The notes beneath the pieces were generated by a model. It saw only the letters and a list, made by a program, of their open reading frames with translations. It made no database searches and was not told the origin of the DNA. DNA of 64,000 nt from Paenarthrobacter histidinolovorans (GTDB lineage: Bacteria; Actinomycetota; Actinomycetes; Actinomycetales; Micrococcaceae), in the NCBI RefSeq assembly GCF_014647595.1, contig NZ_BMPM01000001.1, positions 372,001 through 436,000 of the forward strand, read 5' to 3'. Numbering within the stretch: the first letter of the stretch is position 1; the number at the start of each line of letters is the position of its first letter. Made by a program: the position numbers and the translations under genes. Of the stretch, positions 17,300-26,459 are shown one piece after another.

Positions 17300-17923
17300 C
17301 TAGAGGATACTTGCGATGCGGGGCATCTTCAGGCGCGGCTTGCGGGCCTCGGCCGGACGGGGGTCGCGGTGGGCCAGTTTCTCCCGCAGCATGGTGCGGC
17401 CGCGGTGGATACGGGACCGGACGGTGCCGAGCTTCACGCCCAGGGCTTCGGCGACTTCGTCATAGGAAAGACCTTCAAGATCGCACAGCACGACGGCGGC
17501 GCGGAAGTCGGGTGGGAGTTCCTCCAGGGCCCGCTGGACATCGAGGTCGAGGTTGTTGTGTTCGAAGCTCTGCTCGGGGCCCGGTTCACGTCCGGGAAGT
17601 CGTGATTCCGCGTCCTCGGCAAGCGCGTCAAAGCGGATCCTGCTCTTGCGGCGGGCCTGGTCCAGGAACAGGTTGGTTGTGATGCGGTGCAGCCAACCGT
17701 CGAGTGTTCCGGGTTTGAAGTTTTCGAGCGAGCGGAAGACCCGCACAAAGACCTCCTGGGTGAGATCCTCGGCGTCGAACTTGTTGCCGGTCAGGCGGTA
17801 GGCGAGGCGATAAACTTTGGCGGAGTGGTTGGAAACCACTTCCTCCCAGCTGGGCATGACCCAGTCAGTGGCTGCCTCAAGGCCCTCTGATGTCAGGACT
17901 GGCGCAGCATTGGATGCCGGCAT
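17300..17923 (-). CDS. sigE: ECF sigma factor SigE-like
   Basis: 207 residues. Sigma region 2 ([20 protein letters not shown] ... [17 protein letters not shown]) and region 4 ([40 protein letters not shown]) are intact; there is no region 1 or 3. ATG 17923 has GGGGAG upstream. It directly precedes a zinc anti-sigma gene and tatB, and diverges from an O-methyltransferase, which matches the mycobacterial sigE locus (Rv1220c-Rv1224). It probably directs envelope-stress genes. An autoregulatory promoter could lie in 17924-18158, but I found no convincing ECF consensus. Confidence 0.92.
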   Translation of the reverse strand: MPASNAAPVLTSEGLEAATDWVMPSWEEVVSNHSAKVYRLAYRLTGNKFDAEDLTQEVFVRVFRSLENFKPGTLDGWLHRITTNLFLDQARRKSRIRFDALAEDAESRLPGREPGPEQSFEHNNLDLDVQRALEELPPDFRAAVVLCDLEGLSYDEVAEALGVKLGTVRSRIHRGRTMLREKLAHRDPRPAEARKPRLKMPRIASIL

Positions 17924-18158
17924 CGTCCACTCCCCTCAAACTGTGGTTCACCGATTATTCGGTGCCGCCCACCTCTTGGATGACCGGAGCAATATCATCC
18001 CAAGTTTGTCTGGGAATTTCCTGACTGGACGCAGATTTTCCCGCAAGGCTGAAAACATAGCCGGACACAGCCCCGGGGCGCCCGGCAACGGCGGTCCAGC
18101 GGGGGCAGACACAGTAGTCTGGTACAAACACCCCTACCCGCGGAAAGCGAATCCCTTC

Positions 18159-18791
18159 ATGAGTGCCGACAAGTCAAGCAGCTGGTCCTACGCAGAAGAT
18201 CTGCCAGCTGAGGATGACGTGATGTTGCGCGCCCGTGAGCGTTCCTTCGAGTTGGGCGTAACTCCCATCAGCCCCGGCGTGGGCGCCGTCCTGACAGTGC
18301 TCGCTGCAGCTTCCAAGGCCCAGACAGTGGTGGAGGTTGGCTCCGGAGCCGGGGTATCAGGCGTCTGCTTGCTGCGTGGGCTGAGCCCCCAGGCCGTGCT
18401 GACCACCATCGACGTTGACGTCGAACATCTCAAGGCAGCCAGGGAAGCGTTCCTCGAGTCCGGCAGTCCAGCCAACCGCACCCGCACCATCTCGGGCCGC
18501 GCCGCGGATGTCCTGCCAAGGTTGACCGACTCCGCGTATGACCTGGTGTTCATTGACGCCGACAAGCCGAACTTTCCCAAGTATGTGGAGCAGGCAATCC
18601 GCCTGCTCAAATCCGGCGGCACGCTCGTCATCAACGATGCCCTGGACAAGGACCGCGTCTCCAACCCGGCGGCGCGGGACGCCACTACCGTAGTGCTGCG
18701 CCAGATCGGCAAGGCAATACGCGACGACGAACGGCTGGCTTCAGCAATGCTGCCCACCGGCGATGGTCTTCTGGTGGCCGTTAAGAAGTAG
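18159..18791 (+). CDS. Class I SAM-dependent O-methyltransferase
   Basis: 210 residues. Motif I is VVEVGSGAGVSGVCLLRGL, and DLVFIDADKPNFPKYVE with VINDALDKDRV are motifs of the cation-dependent caffeoyl-CoA/catechol O-methyltransferase type. ATG 18159 is chosen; the longer in-frame upstream reading overlaps divergent sigE. It corresponds in position to mycobacterial Rv1220c. Natural substrate unknown. Confidence 0.9.
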   Translation: MSADKSSSWSYAEDLPAEDDVMLRARERSFELGVTPISPGVGAVLTVLAAASKAQTVVEVGSGAGVSGVCLLRGLSPQAVLTTIDVDVEHLKAAREAFLESGSPANRTRTISGRAADVLPRLTDSAYDLVFIDADKPNFPKYVEQAIRLLKSGGTLVINDALDKDRVSNPAARDATTVVLRQIGKAIRDDERLASAMLPTGDGLLVAVKK

Positions 18792-18843
18792 GGGGACGTG
18801 GGCGGCCCGACGCGGGCAGCCGGCGGGCTTCGGGGTTAAACAA

Positions 18844-18876
18844 AAGCAGGGCTCCAGCTCACGCCGGGCCCTGCTT
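18844..18876 (-). terminator. Terminator of the DUF3117 gene
   Basis: 9-bp perfect stem (18844-18852 with 18868-18876). Read on the minus strand the stem is followed by TTTTG. It lies between the convergent methyltransferase and DUF3117 genes. Confidence 0.7.
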
Positions 18877-18883
18877 CGCAACT

Positions 18884-19051
18884 CTATTCGGTCACACCTA
18901 CGAGGCATTCCTTGAGGTTTTCCGCTTCGGCGGCATTGAGCTCAACCACAAGCCGTCCGCCACCTTCGAGCGGCACACGCATGATGAGGCTGCGTCCCTC
19001 TTTGGTAACTTCCATAGGGCCGTCGCCAGTCCGTGGTTTCATAGCCGCCAT
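18884..19051 (-). CDS. DUF3117 domain small protein
   Basis: 55 residues starting MAAMKPRTGDGPMEVTKEGR and ending LKECLVGVTE. MKPRTGDGP, followed by VPLEGGGRLVVEL, is the DUF3117 signature, a highly conserved actinobacterial small protein of unknown function. ATG 19051 has GGAGGGG nine nt upstream; a longer in-frame extension is not supported. Monocistronic, with its own terminator. Confidence 0.92.
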   Translation of the reverse strand: MAAMKPRTGDGPMEVTKEGRSLIMRVPLEGGGRLVVELNAAEAENLKECLVGVTE

Positions 19052-19279
19052 TAGGAAAATCCCCTCCATTTGTCCCAAGTCACGCCCAACCCGGCCGGGC
19101 TGGATCCGCGTCGCAATTGCAGCCGGCGGCACCGCTTGGGAGGCCGCCATGGCCGGGCACTGTTAGGTGCTTTGTCCTTGCTCTTGGTCCATTATCCCGT
19201 ACTTACCCGCCCGTAGCGAAATCAGCGGCCCATTTGTCCGGGCTTTGTACATATTCGCGTTGGCGGGCAAAGGTCCACG

Positions 19280-20578
19280 TCAGGGCGGATAGTCGCCTCC
19301 TCCGGGAAGCTGGGCCCAGGCCCACAGCCACACCACCCAGACAATTTGGAGGAGGACGAACATCACCACCACCGTCCCCCGGTACGCCTTCGACTTTGAC
19401 AGCGCAGCCGCCGCAAGGGCCAAGGGGAACAGCGGCAGGAGCATCCGGAAGGTGCTGGTCTGGGGGTGCAGGAAAACCAGCAGGTAACCCATGTAGCAGA
19501 CGCACCATAGCCGCAATTCCGTCCCCAGCGCCCGCACCGGGGCGGACATCATGACCAGCACGAACGCTCCGGTGAAGACAAAGGGTGCAAGGACCCCAAG
19601 CACCGGACCGAACAGCATCCGTCCGGTGTCGAACCACGGTTTGAAGGGCACGAGGTCGTGTCCGCGCCACGCGGTTTCAGTCCGCGTGTAGGCTGCCGGG
19701 TCGCCGGTCACCGCCCAGGCTATGGCCGGCCACGCGAGGGCGGCGAGCCCCGTTGCCACCACCAATGCTCCCAAACCGAGCAGGCTGCGGGTGGAGGATA
19801 CCGCGCCCTCCGATGGGCGCCTGAACCGCTCCCGGAGACGCCACAGCAGCAGCAATCCCAACATGGCGGCAAACGGCACTCCGGTAGGCCTGGACAGGCA
19901 CATGAGGAGGACCACGGGAATCGCTGACAGATAACGGCGCCTGACCACCAGAAGCAGTGATGCCGCCAGCAGCAGCAGATTCAACGACTCCGCATAAGGC
20001 ACCTGGAGAATGGGCGACACGGGGAAGGTCGACAGGAAAACGACGCCCCACAGAGCCGTGCGCTTCCCCGCGAATTCACGGAAGAGCTTGAAGATCACCA
20101 GGGCAGCAGCCAGTCCCGAAAGCATCGCTATGACCGTCAGGGCCTGCAATGTGCCAAGGCCGGTCATGGCGGCGAGCCCGCGTCCCAGGAACGGGAAAAG
20201 AGCGTAGAACGCCCAAGCGTTCTCCTTGACTACCCCGTTGGCATCTACTGGCAGGACCGAAGGATAGCCTTCATCGGCAGCACGCTGGTACCAGCGGGCA
20301 TCCCAGATTGTGATGAAGTTCCAATAGTCGGGAGCCGGCGGAAACCATGGGTTGGTTCCCTGCTGGAGCGCTGCCGCCATGAAGATGCAGGCACTGACCA
20401 GTCGGGCGGCCACGAAGATCAGTGATACCTGCAACCACCAAGGCCATCCGGACATCCTTGACCCGGCATCCATCATTGCCCGGGAGAGCCTCGCTGTGGC
20501 CCCTTCGCCGTGCAGGGCGGGCGCCGGAACAGTCACCGTCCCATCCGGCCGGTTCACTGCCGCATCCGGCCGGTTCAC
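19280..20578 (-). CDS. Integral membrane glycosyltransferase, PIG-V-like mannosyltransferase
   Basis: 432 residues with about 10-11 hydrophobic helices. The N-terminal NFITIWDARWYQRAADEGYP loop between helices 1 and 2 (an acidic WDARWY motif) is typical of PIG-V/GT-C type polyprenyl-phosphate-dependent mannosyltransferases. The first ~40 residues are cytosolic and include a duplicated MNRPDAAVNRPDG. GTG 20578 overlaps the stop of the DivIVA-like gene (GTGA), implying coupling. Likely adds mannose to a lipid or lipoglycan; acceptor unknown. Confidence 0.78.
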   Translation of the reverse strand: MNRPDAAVNRPDGTVTVPAPALHGEGATARLSRAMMDAGSRMSGWPWWLQVSLIFVAARLVSACIFMAAALQQGTNPWFPPAPDYWNFITIWDARWYQRAADEGYPSVLPVDANGVVKENAWAFYALFPFLGRGLAAMTGLGTLQALTVIAMLSGLAAALVIFKLFREFAGKRTALWGVVFLSTFPVSPILQVPYAESLNLLLLAASLLLVVRRRYLSAIPVVLLMCLSRPTGVPFAAMLGLLLLWRLRERFRRPSEGAVSSTRSLLGLGALVVATGLAALAWPAIAWAVTGDPAAYTRTETAWRGHDLVPFKPWFDTGRMLFGPVLGVLAPFVFTGAFVLVMMSAPVRALGTELRLWCVCYMGYLLVFLHPQTSTFRMLLPLFPLALAAAALSKSKAYRGTVVVMFVLLQIVWVVWLWAWAQLPGGGDYPP

Positions 20579-20916
20579 TGCCCTGTCCGGCCGGTTTCGC
20601 CGTCCCCGGACAGCTCCCGGACCTGCACGCCAAGCCGCTCAATTTCGAGGTCCCTCGCCCGCAGCTGGTCCCGGAGGTCATCGAGAACCTGGTCCACTTG
20701 GTCCATCCGGTACCCGCGCAGCCCCAGCGCGAAGCGCAGGGAGTCGACGTCGGACGGCCGCGCCTCTGCCGGTAAAAGCACCGGGGGCAGGCTCGGAACC
20801 GGGTCATCGAGACCCGCTCCGATCGTGCGCCCACGGACCATTCCGGCGCCGAGGTACAGCGCCGCACCAACCAGGACAATCGCCAGAAACACCAGGAAAA
20901 AGCTCACAGTGTCCAT
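20575..20916 (-). CDS. Small membrane-anchored DivIVA-domain protein
   Basis: 113 residues. An N-terminal transmembrane helix (VSFFLVFLAIVLVGAALYLG) is followed by a single DivIVA-like motif (SDVDSLRFALGLRGYRMDQV), which in DivIVA/Wag31/SepIVA proteins binds or organises curved or polar membranes. A short coiled coil follows (LDDLRDQLRARDLEIERLGV). Too short to be Wag31. It is coupled to the downstream PIG-V-like gene by a 4-bp overlap and follows the LOG gene by 18 nt. Confidence 0.82.
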   Translation of the reverse strand: MDTVSFFLVFLAIVLVGAALYLGAGMVRGRTIGAGLDDPVPSLPPVLLPAEARPSDVDSLRFALGLRGYRMDQVDQVLDDLRDQLRARDLEIERLGVQVRELSGDGETGRTGQ

Positions 20917-20934
20917 CGTGCCAGAAACACGCCG

Positions 20935-21771
20935 CTACTCGGGGCGCTGTTCTCCCGTGGGTGTGGGAAGCGGAGCCCCATGAAGCACGCGGTGGACGGC
21001 GTCGGCCGGGTCATCGACCAACTGGATCAGGTCGAGGTCTTTTTCGGACACCATGCCCTCTGCCACCAGGGTTTCCCTGATCCACTCGATCATGGGGCCC
21101 CAGAACCGAACGCCCAGGAGGACAATCGGGAAGGAGGTCACTTTGCGGGTCTGGACCAGGACCATGGCTTCAAAGAGCTCGTCGAGGGTTCCGAGCCCGC
21201 CAGGCAGCACCACAAAGCCCTGCGCATACTTGACGAACATCGTCTTGCGGGCGAAGAAATACCGGAAGTTGATCCCCAGGTCCACCCACTGGTTGAGGCC
21301 CTGTTCGAAAGGCAGCTCGATCCCCAAGCCCACGGAGATCCCGTTGCCCTCAACAGCACCTTTGTTCGCGGCCTCCATGGAACCGGGTCCACCGCCTGTG
21401 ATGACCGCAACCCCGGACTCCGCGAGTTTGCGTCCAACTTCCACAGCCATCTCGTAGTACTCGGTCCCCGGCTTGGTGCGCGCCGAACCGAATACACTCA
21501 CGGCAGGGCCGAGATCGGCCAGGGCGCCGAAGCCTTCCACGAACTCGCTTTGGATCCGAAGGACGCGCCAGGGATCTGTATGGATGAACTGTCCGGCACC
21601 GCTCGTATCCAGCAAATGCTGGTCCGACATTCCCGTATCGGCCTGTTTGCGCCGAAGCTCCAAAGAGCCTTTGTGCTTGGCTGGCGCAATCTCCGAAGGC
21701 AGGGGCACGTGGGCGGTCCTGTCGTGGCCATTGGCATCCGGGTTGGGAATTGAGTGCTGGCTGATGCTCAT
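20935..21771 (-). CDS. LOG family protein (TIGR00730; Rossmann-fold nucleotide-binding)
   Basis: 278 residues. GGGPGSMEAANKGA (about 130) and PGGLGTLDELFEA (about 195) are the two LOG signature motifs; such proteins are often cytokinin-riboside 5'-monophosphate phosphoribohydrolases or related nucleosidases. An extra ~70-residue N-terminal region is typical of the actinobacterial longer group. ATG 21771 lies six nt after TAGCCT on the minus strand with no Shine-Dalgarno. Biochemical role unproven. Confidence 0.9.
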   Translation of the reverse strand: MSISQHSIPNPDANGHDRTAHVPLPSEIAPAKHKGSLELRRKQADTGMSDQHLLDTSGAGQFIHTDPWRVLRIQSEFVEGFGALADLGPAVSVFGSARTKPGTEYYEMAVEVGRKLAESGVAVITGGGPGSMEAANKGAVEGNGISVGLGIELPFEQGLNQWVDLGINFRYFFARKTMFVKYAQGFVVLPGGLGTLDELFEAMVLVQTRKVTSFPIVLLGVRFWGPMIEWIRETLVAEGMVSEKDLDLIQLVDDPADAVHRVLHGAPLPTPTGEQRPE

Positions 21772-21777
21772 TGCCCA

Positions 21778-21783
21778 AGGCTA
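21778..21783 (-). promoter_or_regulatory. -10 box (TAGCCT) of leaderless LOG-family gene
   Basis: TAGCCT then TGGGCA then ATG on the minus strand; no ribosome-binding site. Confidence 0.5.
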
Positions 21784-21891
21784 GCGCCTATGGACGCCAG
21801 CTCCATCGCAGCGACCCGCTTCTTGTATTGCAGTCTGGTATATGGCTGGGGAGCAGGTTTCTGTTCAGTCACGATCTTCAGGAAGTTGCCG

Positions 21892-21928
21892 TGACCGTGG
21901 TCATATTTGCTTCTTTGTTCGCTAGATT
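21892..21928 (+). promoter_or_regulatory. gluA promoter region: palindrome and leaderless -10
   Basis: Palindrome TGACCGTGGTCA (21892-21903) lies 19 bp before TAGATT (21923-21928). Six nt separate TAGATT from the gluA ATG and no Shine-Dalgarno is present, suggesting a leaderless mRNA. The palindrome is a candidate operator overlapping the -35 zone. Confidence 0.5.
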
Positions 21929-21934
21929 CTTCGT

Positions 21935-22690
21935 ATGACTACTCAAGCGTCCGGCGATGCCCTCGTCTCCCTGAATGGCGTCAATAAGCACTACGGTCAA
22001 TTGCACGTCCTCAAAAACATCAACCTTCAGGTCAAGAAGGGTGAGGTCGTGGTGGTTATCGGACCTTCCGGTTCCGGTAAGTCCACCCTCTGCCGCGCGA
22101 TCAACCGTCTGGAAACGATCGACGACGGCGACATCGCCATCGACGGGAAGAAGCTTCCCGAAGAAGGCAAGGACCTTGCGCACCTGCGGGCCGACGTCGG
22201 AATGGTGTTCCAGTCCTTCAACCTGTTCGCCCACAAAACGATTCTTGAGAACGTCACCCTGGGGCCGATCAAGGTCAAGAAGGTTGCCAAGGGCACCGCG
22301 GACAAGGAAGCCATGGCCCTCCTTGAGCGTGTCGGCGTGGGCCACCAGGCTCCAAAGCTGCCCGCGCAGCTCTCCGGCGGACAGCAACAGCGTGTGGCGA
22401 TCGCCCGCGCCCTTGCCATGAAGCCCAAGGTGATGTTGTTCGACGAGCCTACGTCCGCGTTGGACCCCGAAATGATCAACGAAGTCCTGGACGTCATGAT
22501 CCAGCTGGCCAAGGAAGGCATGACCATGATCGTGGTAACCCACGAGATGGGCTTTGCCCGCAAGGCTGCTGATCGTGTGGTGTTCATGGCCGATGGTCAG
22601 ATCGTAGAGGACGCAACCCCGGAGGAGTTCTTCACCAACCCGAAGAGCGACCGCGCCAAGGACTTTTTGTCCAAGCTACTGACCCACTAG
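21935..22690 (+). CDS. gluA: Glutamate/polar amino acid ABC transporter ATP-binding protein
   Basis: 251 residues with Walker A ([11 protein letters not shown]), signature [14 protein letters not shown], Walker [15 protein letters not shown] and the H-loop VTHEMGFA. Close in order and length to the PAAT-family ATPase GluA of corynebacteria. It energises uptake by the two permeases encoded downstream. First gene of gluABCD; the start has a leaderless -10. Confidence 0.95.
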   Translation: MTTQASGDALVSLNGVNKHYGQLHVLKNINLQVKKGEVVVVIGPSGSGKSTLCRAINRLETIDDGDIAIDGKKLPEEGKDLAHLRADVGMVFQSFNLFAHKTILENVTLGPIKVKKVAKGTADKEAMALLERVGVGHQAPKLPAQLSGGQQQRVAIARALAMKPKVMLFDEPTSALDPEMINEVLDVMIQLAKEGMTMIVVTHEMGFARKAADRVVFMADGQIVEDATPEEFFTNPKSDRAKDFLSKLLTH

Positions 22691-22744
22691 CTCCTTACCG
22701 CCCGCACCCCGGCCGTAAGGCGGCCACCCAATGAAAGGAACACC

Positions 22745-23620
22745 ATGAAGTCTCTTATTACCCGGAGGAAGTCACTCCTGGTGGCCGCTTCTGCTGCTCT
22801 TGCCCTGACGCTGAGCGCTTGTGGCGGCAGCAGCACCACCACTCCCCCCGTTGCTTCCGCGAGCTTCGAAGCCGGCACCACCATGGCGAAGCTGAGCGAG
22901 GCCAAGACGATCAAGATCGGCACCAAGTTCGATCAGCCGCTCTTCGGCCAGAAGGGCCTGGATGGCAAGCCTGTCGGTTTCGACGTGGAAATGGGCAAGG
23001 CAATCGCCGCCAAGCTGGGCATCGCCGCCGACAAGATCGAATGGGTGGAGACCGTCTCCCAGAACCGCGAATCCTTCATTGAGCAAGGCCGCGTTGACCT
23101 CGTCATTGCCACCTACACCATCAACGATGCCCGTAAGGAAAAGGTCTCCTTCGCTGGACCGTACTACGAAGCAGGCCAGGCGCTGCTGGTGAACAAGGAC
23201 GACAACTCCATCACCAAGCCCGAGGATGTTGCCGGCAAGAAGGTCTGCTCCGTCACGGGTTCCACCCCGGCCAAAACCATCGCAGAAAAGTACAAGGCTG
23301 AGGTAGTCCCTGCGGCCACCTACACCGCTTGCCTTGAGCCGCTGCGCAACAAGCAGGTTGTTGCTGTTACCACCGACAACGTGATCCTCGCCGGTTACGT
23401 CGACAAGGAACCGGACGCTTTCAAGCTCGCCTCTGATGAGACCTTCACCAAGGAGCCCTACGGCATCGGCCTGAAGAAGGACGACACCGTCTTCCGCAAC
23501 TGGATCAACGACCAGCTTGAGGAATTCGCCAAGGACGGCACCTACAAGAAGGCTTGGGAAGCCACGGCAGGCAAGGTCATCAAGACCGCTCCTGAACTTC
23601 CTGCGATCAACCGCTACTAG
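22745..23620 (+). CDS. gluB: Glutamate ABC transporter substrate-binding lipoprotein
   Basis: 291 residues. A type II signal peptide ends in the lipobox LSACGG (cleavage before C26), followed by a Ser/Thr linker and an SBP_bac_3 domain: IKIGTKFDQPLFGQ, GFDVEMGKAIAAKLG, IEQGRVDLVIATYTINDARK. It is the membrane-tethered receptor of the gluABCD transporter. AAGGAA precedes the ATG. A 12-bp hairpin follows at 23632. Confidence 0.95.
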   Translation: MKSLITRRKSLLVAASAALALTLSACGGSSTTTPPVASASFEAGTTMAKLSEAKTIKIGTKFDQPLFGQKGLDGKPVGFDVEMGKAIAAKLGIAADKIEWVETVSQNRESFIEQGRVDLVIATYTINDARKEKVSFAGPYYEAGQALLVNKDDNSITKPEDVAGKKVCSVTGSTPAKTIAEKYKAEVVPAATYTACLEPLRNKQVVAVTTDNVILAGYVDKEPDAFKLASDETFTKEPYGIGLKKDDTVFRNWINDQLEEFAKDGTYKKAWEATAGKVIKTAPELPAINRY

Positions 23621-23631
23621 TCGGGACCCGT

Positions 23632-23665
23632 CAACTGCCGCCGCCCACCTGGACGGCGGCAGTTG
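23632..23665 (+). terminator. Intercistronic hairpin between gluB and gluC
   Basis: 12-bp perfect stem (23632-23643 with 23654-23665), no T-run. Probably stabilises or partially terminates the gluB mRNA so that more binding protein than permease is made. Confidence 0.65.
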
Positions 23666-23712
23666 CGGAATCCAGGACCCTGTTCCCTGATTAGCTGCAG
23701 CCAAAGGAAGCC

Positions 23713-24363
23713 ATGGACGCCGTCATAGCAAGCCTCCCCGAATACTGGGACGGATTTCTCCGTACCCTCTATCTCTCCGTCATTTCAGGAATCATTGCCC
23801 TCATTGTCGGCACACTCCTGGCGGCCATGCGGGTTTCCCCCGTGGCTGCACTGCGCGGCTTCAGCATGTTCTATGTTGAGGTTGCACGTAACACCCCTTT
23901 GACCATCATCTTCTTCTTCGCAGCCATCGTTCTCCCCCGGCTGGGCGTCAAGTTCGAACAGTTCGAAGTGGCCGCCATCATCGCGCTGAGCAGTTACACA
24001 GCGGCCTTCATCGCCGAAGCCGTTCGTTCCGGTGTCAACAGCGTGCCCGTTGGCCAAGCTGAAGCTGCCCGCAGCATCGGCATGACCTTCACCCAGGTCC
24101 TGGGCTTCATCGTTCTCCCCCAGGCCGTCCGCACCGTGGTGCCGCCGTTGATCAACATCCTTATCGCCTTGGTGAAGAACTCCTCGGTGGCCGGCGCGTT
24201 CTTCGTCCTGGAGCTGTTCGGCTACGGTCGTCAGCTCTCCAATGACTACGGAAACCAGGTCCTCTGGATCCTCCTCGGGGTGGCGTTCTTCTACCTCCTG
24301 ATCACGGTTCCCCTGGGCCTCCTGGCGCACTTTGTTGAACGAAAGGTGGCGATTGCCCGATGA
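23713..24363 (+). CDS. gluC: Glutamate ABC transporter permease
   Basis: 216 residues with about 5 transmembrane helices. EAARSIGMTFTQVLGFIVLP is the EAA loop that contacts the ATPase. HisM/GlnP (PAAT) type. ATG 23713 has AAAGGAAG upstream. Its stop overlaps gluD by 4 bp (ATGA). Confidence 0.94.
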   Translation: MDAVIASLPEYWDGFLRTLYLSVISGIIALIVGTLLAAMRVSPVAALRGFSMFYVEVARNTPLTIIFFFAAIVLPRLGVKFEQFEVAAIIALSSYTAAFIAEAVRSGVNSVPVGQAEAARSIGMTFTQVLGFIVLPQAVRTVVPPLINILIALVKNSSVAGAFFVLELFGYGRQLSNDYGNQVLWILLGVAFFYLLITVPLGLLAHFVERKVAIAR

Positions 24364-25253
24364 CCTCGGTCCTGTACGACGTCCCCGGGCCCAAGGCCCG
24401 CCTCTACTCGCTCATCGGTTCTGCAGCAGGAATCCTGATCATCCTCGGTGTCCTGGCCATTGCCGTTACAACCCTGGCCCAGCAAGGAATCTTCGACGCC
24501 GACCGTTGGGAGATCTTCTACGGTCCCATGGCGCCGGATGTTTGGAACCTGATCGGCCAAGGCATCCTCTCCACCTTGGCCGCCGCCGCCGTGGCCGCGA
24601 TCATCGCATTCCCGCTGGGAATCGCACTCTGCCTGCTGCGCATTTCCCTGATCCCGTGGATCCGCATTCCTACCCAGGTGGTCCTTGAGTTCCTCCGCGG
24701 CATGCCCGTGGTCCTCATGATGTTGTTCGTTCTGCTGGTGTTCGCCACCGGGCAGTTCCAGGCAGTTGTCGTAGGCCTGGTTCTTTACAACGCAGCCATC
24801 TTCGCCGAGATCCTGCGTGCCGGCATCCAGTCCCTCCCGAAGGGACAGCGCGAGGCCGGCCTTGCCATCGGCCTGCGGAGCTTCCAGTCACGGATGTCCA
24901 TCGAGTTCCCCCAGGCAGTCCGGCGCATGCTTCCCTCGTTGGTTGCCCAGCTGGTCGTCCTGCTCAAGGACACCTCGCTCGGCTACATCGTTGGCTACGA
25001 GGAACTGCTGCGGAAGATCCAGATCATGGCAGACTTCCTTGGCCCGGACTTCCTGTTCCCGGCGTTCTTTGTGGGCGCCGCGATCTACATCCTGATCAAC
25101 CTCACGGTGTCCCGGATCGCGATCATGATCGAACGGCGCGGATCCAAGAAGGCTGCGGGCGGTGTGGCCGCCCCGAGCCTCCGTACCGGCCTCATGGTCG
25201 GTGGGAACGACCCCATCGCCAAGGATTCGGTGGAGGGTCCGGACAAGAAGTAG
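24360..25253 (+). CDS. gluD: Glutamate ABC transporter permease
   Basis: 297 residues; about 5-6 transmembrane helices with an EAA-type motif (REAGLAIGLRSFQSRMSIEF), again PAAT type. Longer than GluC because of an N-terminal extra helix and a soluble C-terminal tail. ATG overlaps the gluC stop. Followed by a strong terminator. Confidence 0.94.
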   Translation: MTSVLYDVPGPKARLYSLIGSAAGILIILGVLAIAVTTLAQQGIFDADRWEIFYGPMAPDVWNLIGQGILSTLAAAAVAAIIAFPLGIALCLLRISLIPWIRIPTQVVLEFLRGMPVVLMMLFVLLVFATGQFQAVVVGLVLYNAAIFAEILRAGIQSLPKGQREAGLAIGLRSFQSRMSIEFPQAVRRMLPSLVAQLVVLLKDTSLGYIVGYEELLRKIQIMADFLGPDFLFPAFFVGAAIYILINLTVSRIAIMIERRGSKKAAGGVAAPSLRTGLMVGGNDPIAKDSVEGPDKK

Positions 25254-25267
25254 CCCCGCATCAAGAT

Positions 25268-25307
25268 AAGAAGGTCCGCAGCCAAGCCGGCTGCGGACCT
25301 TCTTTTT
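25268..25307 (+). terminator. Terminator of gluABCD
   Basis: 16-bp perfect stem (25268-25283 with 25289-25304), loop aagcc, then a T-run (to 25307). Confidence 0.92.
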
Positions 25308-25328
25308 CCCGTGTGCGAACTTTGCGAA

Positions 25329-26453
25329 CTACGGCGTCAGCCATGTCCTGAGCGCGCGGAGGCACTCACGGATGGCATCGGCGTCGACGTGTTCGTTGTC
25401 CTTGTGCGCCAGCAGCGGATCGCCGGGCCCGAAGTTCACCGCCGGGATGCCCAGCTCACTGAAACGCGCGACGTCGGTCCATCCGTATTTGGGCTTCGGC
25501 TCGGCGCCCACCGCGGCAACAAAGGAAGCAGCCGCCGGGTGGTTCAGTCCCGGTCGCGCGCCGGCGGCGGCGTCCGTGCGGACGACGTCGAAGCCTTCCA
25601 GGAGTTCGCGGACGTGGGCTTCGGCCTCATCCGGCGTCTTGTCCGGGGCAAAGCGGTAATTGATCTCAACCACGCAACGGTCCGGGATCACGTTGCCGGC
25701 CGTTCCGCCGTTGATCTTTACGGCGTTGAGGCTCTCGCGGTAGTCCAGGCCGTCCACGTTGATGGTCTTGGGCTCGTACGCAGCCAAGCGCCCAAGAATC
25801 GGGGCAGCGGCGTGGATCGCGTTAACGCCCATCCAGGCCCGTGCGGAGTGGGCTGTCTCACCGAGCGTGGTGGCCTCGAAACGGCTTGTTCCGTTGCAGC
25901 CACCTTCCACCGTGCCGTGGGTCGGCTCCAGAAGTATGGCGAAGTCGCCCTTCAGGAGGTCTCCATGGTTCCGGACCAGCCTCCCAAGACCGCTCTTGAC
26001 CGCCTCCACTTCCTCATGGTCGTAGAAGACGAAGGTGACGTCCTTGTCCGGCTGCACCCCGCCGTCGAACAGCGTTGCCGCAAGCGCGAGCTGCACCGCG
26101 ACGCCGCCCTTCATATCAGTGGTGCCGCGACCATACAGAACGCCCTCCCCCGGAGTACCCGATTCCCACGTTGCCGGCACGGTGCCCAGCGATCCTTCAA
26201 CTGTGGGAAGGGGAACCGTGTCCAGGTGGCCGGCAAGAATGACGCGCTCGGGACGGCCAAGTTCTGTACGGGCGATGATGGCGTCTCCGTCGCGGACCAC
26301 CGTGTAGTCGGGGATCGCGCGAAGGGCGGCCTCGACGGCGTCGGCCAGTTCGGTCTCGTTGCCGGAGACGCTGTTGAAGTCAATGATCGCGGCCGTCAGC
26401 AGGGCAACGTCCTGGCGCAGGTCAAGAAGGGCGGGAGCAGGATTCAGGGTCAC
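25329..26453 (-). CDS. dapE: Succinyl-diaminopimelate desuccinylase
   Basis: 374 residues of the M20 zinc peptidase family. Metal motifs: LAGHLDTVPL, YGRGTTDMKGGVAVQLALA, FVFYDHEEVEA, and LLEPTHGTVEGGCNG. It hydrolyses N-succinyl-LL-2,6-diaminopimelate to LL-DAP for lysine and peptidoglycan synthesis. GTG 26453 lies six nt after TAAGCT on the minus strand with no Shine-Dalgarno. Divergent from dapD over 85 bp, so both dap genes are transcribed from one intergenic region. Confidence 0.95.
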   Translation of the reverse strand: MTLNPAPALLDLRQDVALLTAAIIDFNSVSGNETELADAVEAALRAIPDYTVVRDGDAIIARTELGRPERVILAGHLDTVPLPTVEGSLGTVPATWESGTPGEGVLYGRGTTDMKGGVAVQLALAATLFDGGVQPDKDVTFVFYDHEEVEAVKSGLGRLVRNHGDLLKGDFAILLEPTHGTVEGGCNGTSRFEATTLGETAHSARAWMGVNAIHAAAPILGRLAAYEPKTINVDGLDYRESLNAVKINGGTAGNVIPDRCVVEINYRFAPDKTPDEAEAHVRELLEGFDVVRTDAAAGARPGLNHPAAASFVAAVGAEPKPKYGWTDVARFSELGIPAVNFGPGDPLLAHKDNEHVDADAIRECLRALRTWLTP

Positions 26454-26459
26454 TCGTCC

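Noticed and set aside
17817-18158. N-terminal extension of the O-methyltransferase
   Set aside because: It overlaps divergent sigE and shows no similarity to methyltransferases before ATG 18159.
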